In this document: positions 52,173 to 60,552 of the stretch, one piece after another
Position numbering within the stretch: position 1 is the stretch's first letter
How the letters are laid out: every line of letters starts with the position of its first letter
Assembly: GCA_023457495.1 (NCBI GenBank)
Contig: JAEWLQ010000062.1
Coordinates: 14,947 to 78,946, forward strand
Length of the DNA stretch: 64,000 nt
Direction: 5' to 3'
Source: Pseudomonadota bacterium
Lineage (GTDB): Bacteria > Pseudomonadota > Gammaproteobacteria > Steroidobacterales > Steroidobacteraceae
Translations under genes and position numbers: made by a program
The notes under the pieces: generated by a model
What the model was told of the DNA's origin: nothing
Databases searched by the model: none
Seen by the model: the letters and a program-made list of their open reading frames with translations, nothing else

Positions 52173-52178
52173 TACAAT
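52173..52178 (+). promoter_or_regulatory. Probable -10 element for mnmG
   Basis: TACAAT, close to the TATAAT consensus, 36 bp before the GTG start. The best -35 at 17-bp spacing (TGGCGT, 52150-52155) is weak. The divergent gap (52021-52213) holds no other feature that I recognise. Confidence 0.35.
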
Positions 52179-52213
52179 GCGCGGCCTTAACTCTTTGATC
52201 TGGCGGCGATTCC

Positions 52214-54109
52214 GTGGCTTCAGCGGGTGACTTCGACGTAATCGTGATCGGCGGTGGCCACGCGGGCACCGAGGCCGCGCTCGCCTCCGCGCGCATGGGT
52301 GCGCGCACGCTGCTGCTCACGCAGTCCATCGAGACGCTGGGGCAGATGAGCTGCAACCCCGCGATCGGCGGCATCGGCAAGGGTCATCTGGTCAAGGAGA
52401 TCGACGCGCTCGGTGGCGTGATGGCGCGCGCCGCGGACGCCGCGGCTATCCAGTCGCGCACGCTGAACGCCAGCAAGGGACCGGCGGTGCGCGCCACGCG
52501 CATGCAGGCGGACCGCCAGCTCTACAAGGCCTTCGTCCGCCACGCGCTCGAGAACCAGCCGAATCTCACGTTGTTCCAGCAGGAATGCGCGGATCTCATC
52601 GTCGAGAATCACAACGTGCGTGGCGTGTTCACCGTGACCGGCATCGAGTTCCGCGCGCACGCGGTGGTGCTGACCGTGGGCACGTTCCTCGGCGGGCGCA
52701 TCCACGTGGGTCTCGACAACTACGCGGGCGGCCGCGCCGGCGATCCGCCATCGAACAAGCTGGCCGAGCGCCTGCGCGCGTTGCCGTTCCGCACGGCGCG
52801 CCTGAAGACGGGCACGCCGCCGCGCATCGACGGCCGCTCGATCGACTACGCGGGACTCGCCGTGCAGCACTCCGACGAGCCGCATCCGCTGTTCAGCTAC
52901 CTCGGCCGTGAGACCGACCATCCGCGCCAGCTGCCCTGTCACATCACGGCGACCACCGCGCGGACGCACGAGATCATCCGCGCCGCCACCGATCGCTCGC
53001 CGATGTTCACCGGCAAGATCGAAGGCGTGGGCCCGCGTTACTGCCCCTCGGTCGAGGACAAGGTAGTTAGATTCGCGGACAAGGCATCGCACCAGATATT
53101 CATCGAGCCAGAAGGGCTGAACACCCACGAGGTGTATCCCAACGGCATTTCGACCAGCCTGCCCTACGACGTGCAGCGCGAGTTCGTCCGGACGATCAAG
53201 GGCTTCGAGAACGCGCACATCACGCGGCCCGGCTACGCGATCGAATACGACTTCTTCGATCCGCGCGACCTCGCGCCGTCGCTCGAGTCGAAAGCGCTGG
53301 GTGCGCTGTTCTTCGCCGGCCAGATCAACGGCACCACCGGTTATGAAGAGGCCGCGGCGCAGGGACTCATCGCCGGCATCAATGCCGTGCAGTCGGTGCG
53401 CGGCGCGGCGCCATTCGTCCCGCGGCGCGCGGAAAGCTACGTCGGCGTGCTCATCGACGACCTGGTGACGCGCGGCACGCGCGAGCCGTATCGCATGTTC
53501 ACCAGCCGCGCGGAGCACCGCCTGCTGCTGCGCGAGGACAACGCCGACCTGCGGCTCACGCCCATGGGACGCGATCTCGGCCTCGTCGACGACGAGCGCT
53601 GGGCGTTCTTCGAGGCGAAGCGCGCAGGCAGCGACCGCGAGCTCGCCCGCTTTCGCACCACGCGCATCAAGGCCAGCGACATTCCGGCGGAGTGGCAGGC
53701 GCGCGTGCTCGGCGACACCACGACGCGCGACGTCGTGACGGCCTTCGACCTCCTGCGGCGGCCGGAGGTCGGGTACGACGACGTCATCGAGCTGGTGGGT
53801 CCGATGGACTCTCACGGCGACGATCGACTGGACCCGCAGATCCGCGCGCAGCTCGAGGTCGCCGCGAAATACGCCGGCTACATCGAACGCCAGGAAGAGG
53901 AAATCGCGCGCCAGCGGCGCAACGAGGACACGCACCTGCCCGCCGATCTCGATTACTCGCGTGTCGCGGGACTCTCGTCCGAAGTGCGCCAGAAGCTCGA
54001 GCAGATCCGCCCGACGACGGTGGGTCAGGCGGCGCGCGTTTCCGGCGTCACGCCGGCGGCCGTGTCGATCCTGCTCGTGCATCTCAAGAAAGCCAGCCGC
54101 GCGGCCTGA
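52214..54109 (+). CDS. mnmG: tRNA uridine modification enzyme MnmG (GidA)
   Basis: 631-residue FAD enzyme that forms the 5-carboxymethylaminomethyl group on wobble uridine together with MnmE. The FAD fold opens the protein: FDVIVIGGGHAGTEAALASA. GidA signatures are SCNPAIGGIGKGHLVKEIDA and RGPAVRATRMQADRQ-like (GPAVRATRMQADRQLYK), then LKTGTPPRIDGRSIDY and GQINGTTGYEEAAAQGLIAG. The C-terminal helical domain binds tRNA and MnmE. Starts at GTG 52214. The stop overlaps the next start as TGATG. The usual followers rsmG, parA and parB are absent; an oligopeptide-binding protein follows. Confidence 0.97.
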   Translation: MASAGDFDVIVIGGGHAGTEAALASARMGARTLLLTQSIETLGQMSCNPAIGGIGKGHLVKEIDALGGVMARAADAAAIQSRTLNASKGPAVRATRMQADRQLYKAFVRHALENQPNLTLFQQECADLIVENHNVRGVFTVTGIEFRAHAVVLTVGTFLGGRIHVGLDNYAGGRAGDPPSNKLAERLRALPFRTARLKTGTPPRIDGRSIDYAGLAVQHSDEPHPLFSYLGRETDHPRQLPCHITATTARTHEIIRAATDRSPMFTGKIEGVGPRYCPSVEDKVVRFADKASHQIFIEPEGLNTHEVYPNGISTSLPYDVQREFVRTIKGFENAHITRPGYAIEYDFFDPRDLAPSLESKALGALFFAGQINGTTGYEEAAAQGLIAGINAVQSVRGAAPFVPRRAESYVGVLIDDLVTRGTREPYRMFTSRAEHRLLLREDNADLRLTPMGRDLGLVDDERWAFFEAKRAGSDRELARFRTTRIKASDIPAEWQARVLGDTTTRDVVTAFDLLRRPEVGYDDVIELVGPMDSHGDDRLDPQIRAQLEVAAKYAGYIERQEEEIARQRRNEDTHLPADLDYSRVAGLSSEVRQKLEQIRPTTVGQAARVSGVTPAAVSILLVHLKKASRAA

Positions 54110-55734
54110 TGGCGCGGATCACACGCCGACACCTGCTCCAGTCCGCGCCCCTGGCGGCGCTCGCGCTGGCGGGTTGCGCTGATCGCGAGCGCGGCAAATC
54201 CGCCGGCGGGGCGGGAGAGTCGATCCTGTTGCGGGGCAACGGACCCGACCCGGATTCTCTCGACGCCCACCGCGCGCGCTCCTGGGAATCCATGGTCGTC
54301 CTGCGGGACCTGTTCGAATGCCTGACACGGCTCGATCGCCACGCCGCGGCCGTTCCCGCCGCGGCGGAGAGCTGGACCGTCAGTGACGATGGCCGGGTCT
54401 ACGTCTTCAAGCTGCGGCCCAACCTGCGCTGGTCGAATGGCGATCCGCTCGTGGCGGAGGACTTCGTCGCGGGTCTGCGGCGCCTGGTCGATCCGGCCAC
54501 GGCCTCCCAATACGCGCAGGTCGTCGATGTGATCGTGAACGCCTCGGAGATCGTCCAGGGCCAGAAACCGATCGAATCACTCGGCGTGGCCGCGCCCGAT
54601 GACCTCACCGTGACCGTCACCCTCACGAATCCGGCGCCCTACCTGCCGGGCCTCATGGCGCACCCGTCGACCGCGCCGTTGCATCGCGCCTCGCTGGCGC
54701 AGCACGGCGACCGCTTTTCGCGTCCGGGCATGCAGGTGTCGAACGGTGCTTTCGTGCTTACCGAATGGCTGCAGGGCAGCTACATCATCGCGCGCCGCAA
54801 CAGGAATCACTGGAACGACGCGGCAAACAAGCTCGACGCCGTGAAGTACCTGCACATCGCCGACGAGAACGCCGAGCTGCGCGCGTACCGCGCCGGTGAG
54901 TTGCACTGCACGGCGGTCGTCCCGCGCGGGCAGTTCGGCTGGATCCAGGAGAACCTCGCGAAGGAGCTGCACGTGGCGCCGCAGCTCAGCACGTATTACT
55001 TCGGCTTCAATCTCGATCGCCCGCTGTTCAAGGATCCGCGCGTGCGGCGCGCGCTGTCGATGGTGATCGACCGCGAGCGGCTCACGCAGAGCGTGCTGCG
55101 CGTGGGTGAAGTGCCCGCCTACAGCTGGGTACCGCCCGGCGTGAACGATTACACCGCGCAATCCTTCGATTACGTGGGCGCCCCGATGCCCGAGCGCATC
55201 GCGGCGGCACGCGAGCTGCTGAGCGCGGCCGGCTATTCGAGGGCCAAGCCGCTCGATTTCGAGCTGCGCTACAACACCGGAGAGGTCCACGCCAAGGTCG
55301 CGGTCGCGGTGGCCTCGATGTGGAAAGAAGCGCTCGGCATCGAGCCCAGACTCGCCGCCGTGGAGTTCAAGTCACTGATGCAGGACATCGATCGGCGCGA
55401 AGTCGACGTGTTCCGGACCTCGTGGATCGGCGACTACAACGACCCTTACACCTTCCTGCAGTACCTGAAGAGCAGTTTCGGCATCAACCTGCCGCGCTAC
55501 GCGAGCACGCGCTACGACGCGCTGCTCGACGAGGCGTCGGCGCAGACCCAACCGTCACGGCGCCGCGAGTTGCTCGAGGAAGCGGAACGCACGGCGCTCG
55601 CGGACCATCCGCTGATCCCGCTCTATTTCTACGTCAACAAACACCTGGTGAAACCCAGTCTCGTTGGCTGGTACGACAACGTGATGAACGTCGTCTATTC
55701 GCAGGATCTCGCGGTGAGTGGACCGCCGGGTTGA
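54109..55734 (+). CDS. Oligopeptide ABC transporter substrate-binding lipoprotein (OppA-like)
   Basis: 541-residue extracytoplasmic solute-binding protein family 5. The leader MARITRRHLLQSAPLAALAL then AGC combines a twin-arginine motif with a lipobox, so Tat export and lipidation are likely. Family blocks: LRGNGPDPDSLDAHRARSW, YVFKLRPNLRWSNGDPLVAE, VSNGAFVLTEWLQGSYIIA and PRVRRALSMVIDRERL. No permease or ATPase is next to it, so it either serves a transporter elsewhere or, like MppA, recycles cell-wall peptides. It overlaps mnmG by one base. A hairpin follows at 55743-55764. Confidence 0.92.
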   Translation: MARITRRHLLQSAPLAALALAGCADRERGKSAGGAGESILLRGNGPDPDSLDAHRARSWESMVVLRDLFECLTRLDRHAAAVPAAAESWTVSDDGRVYVFKLRPNLRWSNGDPLVAEDFVAGLRRLVDPATASQYAQVVDVIVNASEIVQGQKPIESLGVAAPDDLTVTVTLTNPAPYLPGLMAHPSTAPLHRASLAQHGDRFSRPGMQVSNGAFVLTEWLQGSYIIARRNRNHWNDAANKLDAVKYLHIADENAELRAYRAGELHCTAVVPRGQFGWIQENLAKELHVAPQLSTYYFGFNLDRPLFKDPRVRRALSMVIDRERLTQSVLRVGEVPAYSWVPPGVNDYTAQSFDYVGAPMPERIAAARELLSAAGYSRAKPLDFELRYNTGEVHAKVAVAVASMWKEALGIEPRLAAVEFKSLMQDIDRREVDVFRTSWIGDYNDPYTFLQYLKSSFGINLPRYASTRYDALLDEASAQTQPSRRRELLEEAERTALADHPLIPLYFYVNKHLVKPSLVGWYDNVMNVVYSQDLAVSGPPG

Positions 55735-55742
55735 AGCTGAAT

Positions 55743-55764
55743 CCTGTCGACGCTTTCCGACAGG
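55743..55764 (+). terminator. Hairpin after the oligopeptide-binding protein gene
   Basis: Seven-base-pair stem CCTGTCG (55743-55749) / CGACAGG (55758-55764) with an eight-base loop, 9 bp after the stop. The following bases (gtcttgcc) are a poor T-run, so termination may be weak. Confidence 0.4.
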
Positions 55765-55869
55765 GTCTTGCCTCGCGATTCCGACACCCAACCGTCAGGC
55801 CGCCGACATCGGTCCGACCTCACGCTACTCGAAGATGCGCGCCACAACCCGCGCGCGTGAGGAAAGGCC

Positions 55870-56169
55870 GTGACCGAAGCATCCGCGACCCTGTCATTCA
55901 GTGGCTACGTTCCGACCCGGTTCGACGAGATCATCGATACCGCGTCCTGCGCGATCGACGATCAGCTCGAACAACTGCAGCGTCAGTACGCGGCCGCGAC
56001 CCGCGCGGCGGTGCATGCGAGCATCGAACTGGACCTGCTCGAGATGCGCGACGACATCCCGGCGAACGTGCTGACCCAGGCGCGCCGCCAGCAGGCTGCG
56101 GCGGATACGCGCTGCCTGCGGCTCCAGCGCGCGATCAGCGCGCTGGAGAACCGCACGGACAATGGTTGA
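55870..56169 (+). CDS. Small hypothetical coiled-coil protein
   Basis: 99-residue cytoplasmic protein, not recognised. It starts at GTG 55870 with GGAAAGG upstream. The middle and C-terminal part is predicted to be helical, with heptad-like spacing of leucines and alanines: IDDQLEQLQRQYAAATRAAV, SIELDLLEMRDDIPANVLTQ, RRQQAAADTRCLRLQRAISA. No signal peptide or membrane segment. The stop abuts the convergent DUF885 gene with no gap. Clean start, ribosome site and codon use support it as a real gene; function is unknown. Confidence 0.75.
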   Translation: MTEASATLSFSGYVPTRFDEIIDTASCAIDDQLEQLQRQYAAATRAAVHASIELDLLEMRDDIPANVLTQARRQQAAADTRCLRLQRAISALENRTDNG

Positions 56170-57939
56170 TCAGCGACCGGCCTGCGCGGCGATCCAGGCG
56201 CGCATCTGGGTGTCGAGCACCGAAAGCGGCAGGGCGCCGCTGCCCAAGAGCTTGTCGTGGAACGCGCGCACGTCGAACTTGTCGCCGAGCGCCTTCTCGG
56301 CTTCCGCGCGCAGCGCCTTGATCCTGAGCTCGCCCATCTTGTAGGCCAGCGCCTGGCCCGGCCAGGAGATGTAGCGATCGACTTCGTTGGCGATGTCGAG
56401 GTCGCTGCGGCCCGTGTTCTGCTTCATGAAGTAGATAGCCTGCTCGCGCGTCCACTTGAAGGCGTGCATGCCCGTGTCCACGACCAGGCGCGCCGCGCGC
56501 CACATGTCGTAGTTGAGCTGGCCGAACTTCGAGAAGTCGTCGGTGTAGAGACCGAGGTCGTAGCCGAGCTTCTCGCTGTACAGCGCCCAGCCTTCGACGT
56601 AGGCGGTGTACCCGGCGTTGCGGCGGAACTCCGGCACGCCGGTGAGCTCGTACGCGCGGGCGATCTGCAGGTGGTGACCCGGCACCGACTCGTGCGCCGT
56701 CAGCGCCTCGACTTCCCACTTCGGGCGCGTTTCGGGCTTGTAGAGATTCACGAAGAACACGCCGGGACGCGAGCCATCGAGCGTGGGTGGCAGGTAATAA
56801 GCCGTCGTGGTCGTCGGCGCGCTGGCCGCCGGAACCGCACGGATCTCGAACGGCGTCTTCGGCAGGATGCCGAACTGCTTGGGCAGCTGCGCCTGGATGT
56901 TGCGCGCGGTTTTCTCGTAGGCCGCCTTCAGCTCCTCCGGCGTCTCGTAGAAGAAGCGCGGATCGGTGCGGAGGAACCCGAGGAACTGCTCGAGCGTGCC
57001 GAGGAAATTGATGCCTTCGAGCGTCTTCTCCATCTCGGCGCGGATGCGCTTGACCTCTTCGAGCCCGATGTTGTGGATGCGGGCAGGATCGGGGTTCTCG
57101 AGCGTGGTGTAGAGCCGGATGCGGTTGCGGTAGTACTGGTCGCCGCCCGGGATGTCGTAGATGCCGACCGTGTCGCGCGACGCGGGTAGATAGACTTCGC
57201 GGAAGAACTTGTCGAAGCGCTGGAACGCCGGCACCGTGACGTTCTGCACGGCGGCCTTGCCCGCGGCCTGCAGCCGCGCCTTGTCCGCATCGGGGATGCT
57301 GGCCGGCATGTTCTTGAAGGGCGCGTAGAACGGGCTCGCCTCTGGATCACTCACGAGCTGCGGCTTGATCTGCTCGAGCACCTTGTTGATCGTGACGCGC
57401 GGCTGCGTGAGCTTCTCGGTGGCGCCCTGCGTCAGCAACGCGATCCACTGGTCGATGAAGATGCCGGAGGCGTTGAGGCGCGCGATCCAGTTGTCGTAGT
57501 CCTTGACCGTCTTGAACGGCGCGAACTCGGCGACGTCGGCGAGCAGCTGCGGACCGTCGAACGTGCGCGTGGCGAACATCCACGGCTTGAACTGGTATTC
57601 GCCGATGCGGTTCTTGATTTCGTACTGGAACAGGTCGTAGTTGAGCTGGTCGGCCTTATCGAGTTTCTCGCGGTTGATCTTGGCGAGCGCCTGCAGGCGC
57701 GCGTAGTTCTTCTTCTGGCGCTGGTCGATCGCGGCGATCGACATGTCGGGCAGCTTGTCGTTGAAACGCGTTTCGCCGAGCTGCGTGGCGCCGATCGGGT
57801 CGTCGGCGAGGTCTTCCTGCCACGTCGTGTCGAACAGCTTTGTCAGCGGCGCGTTGGCCGGTTTCTTCGCGGCGAGCGCGGTGTCGACGGTGAGCAATCC
57901 CAGAGGGGCCAACAAGGCAATCAGTATTGTGCGGCGCAT
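56170..57939 (-). CDS. Exported DUF885 family metallopeptidase-like protein
   Basis: 589-residue protein. Signal peptide: TILIALLAPLGLLTVDTALA. DUF885 proteins are predicted zinc peptidases related to M3-like folds. The key motif is in EVEALTAHESVPGHHLQIAR (HExxPGHH), with a possible third ligand in YVEGWALYSEKLGYD (EGWALYSE). Other family blocks: FQYEIKNRIGEYQFKPW and PGVFFVNLYKPETR. Length is typical (about 590). ATG at 57939 has GGAG five bases upstream. It probably degrades peptides in the periplasm. A CheD-like gene lies 13 bp upstream on the same strand and may share the transcript. Confidence 0.9.
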   Translation of the reverse strand: MRRTILIALLAPLGLLTVDTALAAKKPANAPLTKLFDTTWQEDLADDPIGATQLGETRFNDKLPDMSIAAIDQRQKKNYARLQALAKINREKLDKADQLNYDLFQYEIKNRIGEYQFKPWMFATRTFDGPQLLADVAEFAPFKTVKDYDNWIARLNASGIFIDQWIALLTQGATEKLTQPRVTINKVLEQIKPQLVSDPEASPFYAPFKNMPASIPDADKARLQAAGKAAVQNVTVPAFQRFDKFFREVYLPASRDTVGIYDIPGGDQYYRNRIRLYTTLENPDPARIHNIGLEEVKRIRAEMEKTLEGINFLGTLEQFLGFLRTDPRFFYETPEELKAAYEKTARNIQAQLPKQFGILPKTPFEIRAVPAASAPTTTTAYYLPPTLDGSRPGVFFVNLYKPETRPKWEVEALTAHESVPGHHLQIARAYELTGVPEFRRNAGYTAYVEGWALYSEKLGYDLGLYTDDFSKFGQLNYDMWRAARLVVDTGMHAFKWTREQAIYFMKQNTGRSDLDIANEVDRYISWPGQALAYKMGELRIKALRAEAEKALGDKFDVRAFHDKLLGSGALPLSVLDTQMRAWIAAQAGR

Positions 57940-57952
57940 AGCCGCTCCATTC

Positions 57953-58441
57953 TCAGCTACCCAAGCCGGAAGCGGCAAGGGGCTCGCTGCGCACGTGCCC
58001 CATGGCGGGACGAAATCGCAGGATCCGCGCGTGCTCGACGTGCACCTCGCACGAAACGAGCTTCACGTCCGTGTCTGCGAGAAACGCCGAGAGGAAACTC
58101 TGCACTCCTGAGAATCGCGCGCGCGCGCCCGGCGTGTCCTGGACCTGCCCCACGACCTTCGCCTGCCAATGCTGCGCGCGCGGCTCGCTCTTGCGCAGCT
58201 CAGCGAAGCAGCGGTCGAGCAGCAGCAGGTCGGTCGAGAGCGTGGTGTCGGTGAGCTCGGGATCCTGCACGCGGCCCGGGGGGCCGACGCGCAGATGAAC
58301 CAGTGCGCCCGATTCGAGCACGGCGTCGTACAGACATAACGCAAAAGTCGACTCGAGGCGGGCGACGAGCACGACATCGTGATTCACGACGTCGAAATGA
58401 TCGGGTTCGACTCTGACTTCCGGAACGGGGGCTTCTGACAC
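57953..58441 (-). CDS. CheD-like protein lacking the catalytic cysteine
   Basis: 162-residue protein resembling the chemoreceptor glutamine deamidase CheD. The CheD core GSCVAVCLYD...GAxxHxxLP aligns with RLESTFALCLYD and SGALVHLRVGPPG here, followed by LLLLDRCFAELRKSEPRAQH and AKVVGQVQDTPG. The catalytic cysteine of GSC is a threonine (EST), while the histidine is present. If this reading is right, the protein is not a normal deamidase and may bind a partner instead. No chemotaxis gene is in the window. Start ATG 58441 has no strong ribosome site. The relation is by eye only and needs a profile search. Confidence 0.6.
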   Translation of the reverse strand: MSEAPVPEVRVEPDHFDVVNHDVVLVARLESTFALCLYDAVLESGALVHLRVGPPGRVQDPELTDTTLSTDLLLLDRCFAELRKSEPRAQHWQAKVVGQVQDTPGARARFSGVQSFLSAFLADTDVKLVSCEVHVEHARILRFRPAMGHVRSEPLAASGLGS

Positions 58442-58592
58442 GGCGACCTGATACTAAGGCGGTTTCCCAGCGCGCGCCCGCTTCTTACCGGCTGGCGTCT
58501 TCCCTGGCATCCCTGGCCCGCGAATCATCGCAAACTCGTACGGGCATTCCCATGTCGCCATGCACATACGTACGATTTCGGCGACCCGGGCG

Positions 58593-58598
58593 TATGAT
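58593..58598 (+). promoter_or_regulatory. Possible -10 element before the CBS protein
   Basis: TATGAT, 31 bp before the ATG; no good -35 was seen at the right distance. The 187-bp gap 58442-58628 shows nothing else. GGAGG at 58618-58622 is a strong ribosome site. Confidence 0.3.
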
Positions 58599-58628
58599 GT
58601 TTTACATTCGACCCGCCGGAGGTAGCCC

Positions 58629-59069
58629 ATGCTTTCCGTGCAACAGTTGTTGGATCACAAGCCGAAGGGCATCCATTCGGTGGCGCCCGGTGACCCGGTC
58701 ATCGCGGCCATCCGGAAGATGGCCGAGCACCATATCGGCGCATTGCTGGTCATGGACGGCGACCGGCTGGCCGGCATCGTTTCGGAGCGTGACTACGCAC
58801 GCAAGGTCGTGCTGCTGGGCCGCTCGTCCGACGACACTAGGGTCGACGAGATCATGACCCCGAAGGTCATCACGGTGACCGCGCGGCAGGACGCGCACGA
58901 CTGCATGCGCCTCATGACCGACCGGCGCATCCGTCACCTGCCGGTCGTCGCCGGCGACATGGCGCATGAAAGAGTCATAGGGATCCTGTCGATCGGCGAC
59001 CTGGTGCGGGCGGTGATCGAAGAACAGGAACGCACGATCGCGGACCTGGAGACCTACATCCACGGATGA
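58629..59069 (+). CDS. CBS-pair domain protein
   Basis: 146-residue protein made of two tandem CBS domains that usually bind adenine nucleotides and act as an energy or ligand sensor. First domain: IHSVAPGDPVIAAIRKMAEH, HIGALLVMDGDRLAGIVSER, DYARKVVLLGRSS. Second: VDEIMTPKVITVTARQDAHD, MRLMTDRRIRHLPVV, RVIGILSIGDLVRAVIEE. No other domain. Strong GGAGG ribosome site. It converges with trkH (15 bp between stops), and CBS proteins sometimes regulate ion channels, but no link is demonstrated. Confidence 0.94.
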   Translation: MLSVQQLLDHKPKGIHSVAPGDPVIAAIRKMAEHHIGALLVMDGDRLAGIVSERDYARKVVLLGRSSDDTRVDEIMTPKVITVTARQDAHDCMRLMTDRRIRHLPVVAGDMAHERVIGILSIGDLVRAVIEEQERTIADLETYIHG

Positions 59070-59084
59070 CGCGGAGCGGTGTCC

Positions 59085-60533
59085 CTACTTCCGCCAGAAA
59101 GTAGCGGTGAACAGAACAACGAGACTGAATATTTCCAGGCGCCCCACCAGCATCGCGATCGTGCAGATCCAGGTCTGCACGTCGGTCAATCCCGAGAAGT
59201 TGGTCGAGGGGCCGACGGCGCCCATGCCCGGGCCGAGGTTGTTGATCGATCCGACCGCCGCCGAGAACGACGACACGAAGTCGAGTCCGGTCGCGAGCAA
59301 TGCGAAGGTCAGGATCAACGCCGTGCCGAAGTACAGGAAGATGAACGCGAGCACGGAGTAGACCACCCGGTCGGGGATGGGGTGTCCGCCGATGCGGATC
59401 GGGATCATCGCGCTGGGATGAACCAGTAGTTTGAGCTCGCGCCGCGCCTGGCGCACTAGCAGCAACGTGCGGAACATCTTGATGCCGCCGCCAGTCGAGC
59501 CGGTGCTGCAGGTGATGCTGCTCAGGAACAGCAGCCATACCGGCAGGAACGACGGCCACTTCTCGTAGTCTTCGGTGACGAAGCCGGTGGTCGTGGCGAT
59601 CGAAACCACGTTGAACACGGAATGACGCAGTCCTTCGCCGAAGCCGGGATACGTGCCGTCTATCCACAGCAGCATCGCCACCAGCGCGACCGACGATCCC
59701 AGCACGATGAGCACGGCCTTACCCTCGGAGTCGGTCTTGTACGGCGCGAACGACAGCGAGCGAAGCGCGAGGAAATGCCGCGAGAAATTGAAGGCCGCGA
59801 TCACCATGATCGCGATCAGCACCACTTCGATGGTGTGCGAGTCGAACCATCCCACGCTCTTGTCGTGGGTGGAGAAACCACCGAGCGCGATCGCCGAGAA
59901 TGCGTGGCAGATCGCGTCGAACCAGCTCATGCCCGCGACGCGCAGCGCGATGATGCCCACGACCGTGATGGCCGCGTACGTGAACCACAGCGCCTTGGCG
60001 GTCTCGGTGATGCGCGGCGTGAGTTTCTCGTCCTTCACCGGCCCCGGCGTTTCCGCCTTGTAGAGCTGCATGCCGCCGACGCCGAGCAACGGCAGCACGG
60101 CAACCGCGAGCACGATGATGCCGATGCCGCCGATCCAGTGCAGCACGTGGCGCCAAAGGTTGATCGATTGGGGCAGCTCGTCGAGGTGGTTGAGAACGGT
60201 CGAGCCGGTCGTCGTGAGCCCGGACATCGCTTCGAAATAGGCGTCGGTGAACGACAGGTCGGGCAGCGCGATCATCAGCGGGATCGCCGCGGAGGCCGAC
60301 ATGAGTACCCAGGAGAGCGTCACGAGCAGGAATCCGTCGCGCGCCTTGAGCTCGCGGCGATAGCGGCGTGTGGCGAACGCGACCGCGAGGCCCACCACCG
60401 CGTTGATCACGCCGGCCGCGACGAAGTCGATGACCGCGCCATCGCGCACGCCGAGCGACCAGGCGATCGGGAATAGATAGAGCAGGCCGAAGAAAGCCAT
60501 CATCAGCCCGAGTACGTGCGCGACGGCTAACAA
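59085..60533 (-). CDS. trkH: Trk system potassium uptake protein TrkH
   Basis: 482-residue potassium-translocating subunit. Four P-loop repeats of the TrkH family are visible: YFEAMSGLTTTGSTVLNHLD near the first, CHAFSAIALGGFSTHDKSVG the second, VFNVVSIATTTGFVTEDYEK the third and AAVGSINNLGPGMGAVGPST the fourth. Ten or so membrane helices cover the chain. Start is TTG 60533, opening MLAVAHVLGLMMAFFGLLYL; ATG 60503 is an alternative but would cut the first helix. It follows trkA by 19 bp. Confidence 0.95.
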   Translation of the reverse strand: MLAVAHVLGLMMAFFGLLYLFPIAWSLGVRDGAVIDFVAAGVINAVVGLAVAFATRRYRRELKARDGFLLVTLSWVLMSASAAIPLMIALPDLSFTDAYFEAMSGLTTTGSTVLNHLDELPQSINLWRHVLHWIGGIGIIVLAVAVLPLLGVGGMQLYKAETPGPVKDEKLTPRITETAKALWFTYAAITVVGIIALRVAGMSWFDAICHAFSAIALGGFSTHDKSVGWFDSHTIEVVLIAIMVIAAFNFSRHFLALRSLSFAPYKTDSEGKAVLIVLGSSVALVAMLLWIDGTYPGFGEGLRHSVFNVVSIATTTGFVTEDYEKWPSFLPVWLLFLSSITCSTGSTGGGIKMFRTLLLVRQARRELKLLVHPSAMIPIRIGGHPIPDRVVYSVLAFIFLYFGTALILTFALLATGLDFVSSFSAAVGSINNLGPGMGAVGPSTNFSGLTDVQTWICTIAMLVGRLEIFSLVVLFTATFWRK

Positions 60534-60552
60534 GGTTCGGATCCGCCCCGGA

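Noticed and set aside
52220..54082. 620-codon open frame antisense to mnmG
   Set aside because: Fully overlaps a universally conserved gene and has an Arg/Val/Ala-biased composition without motifs.
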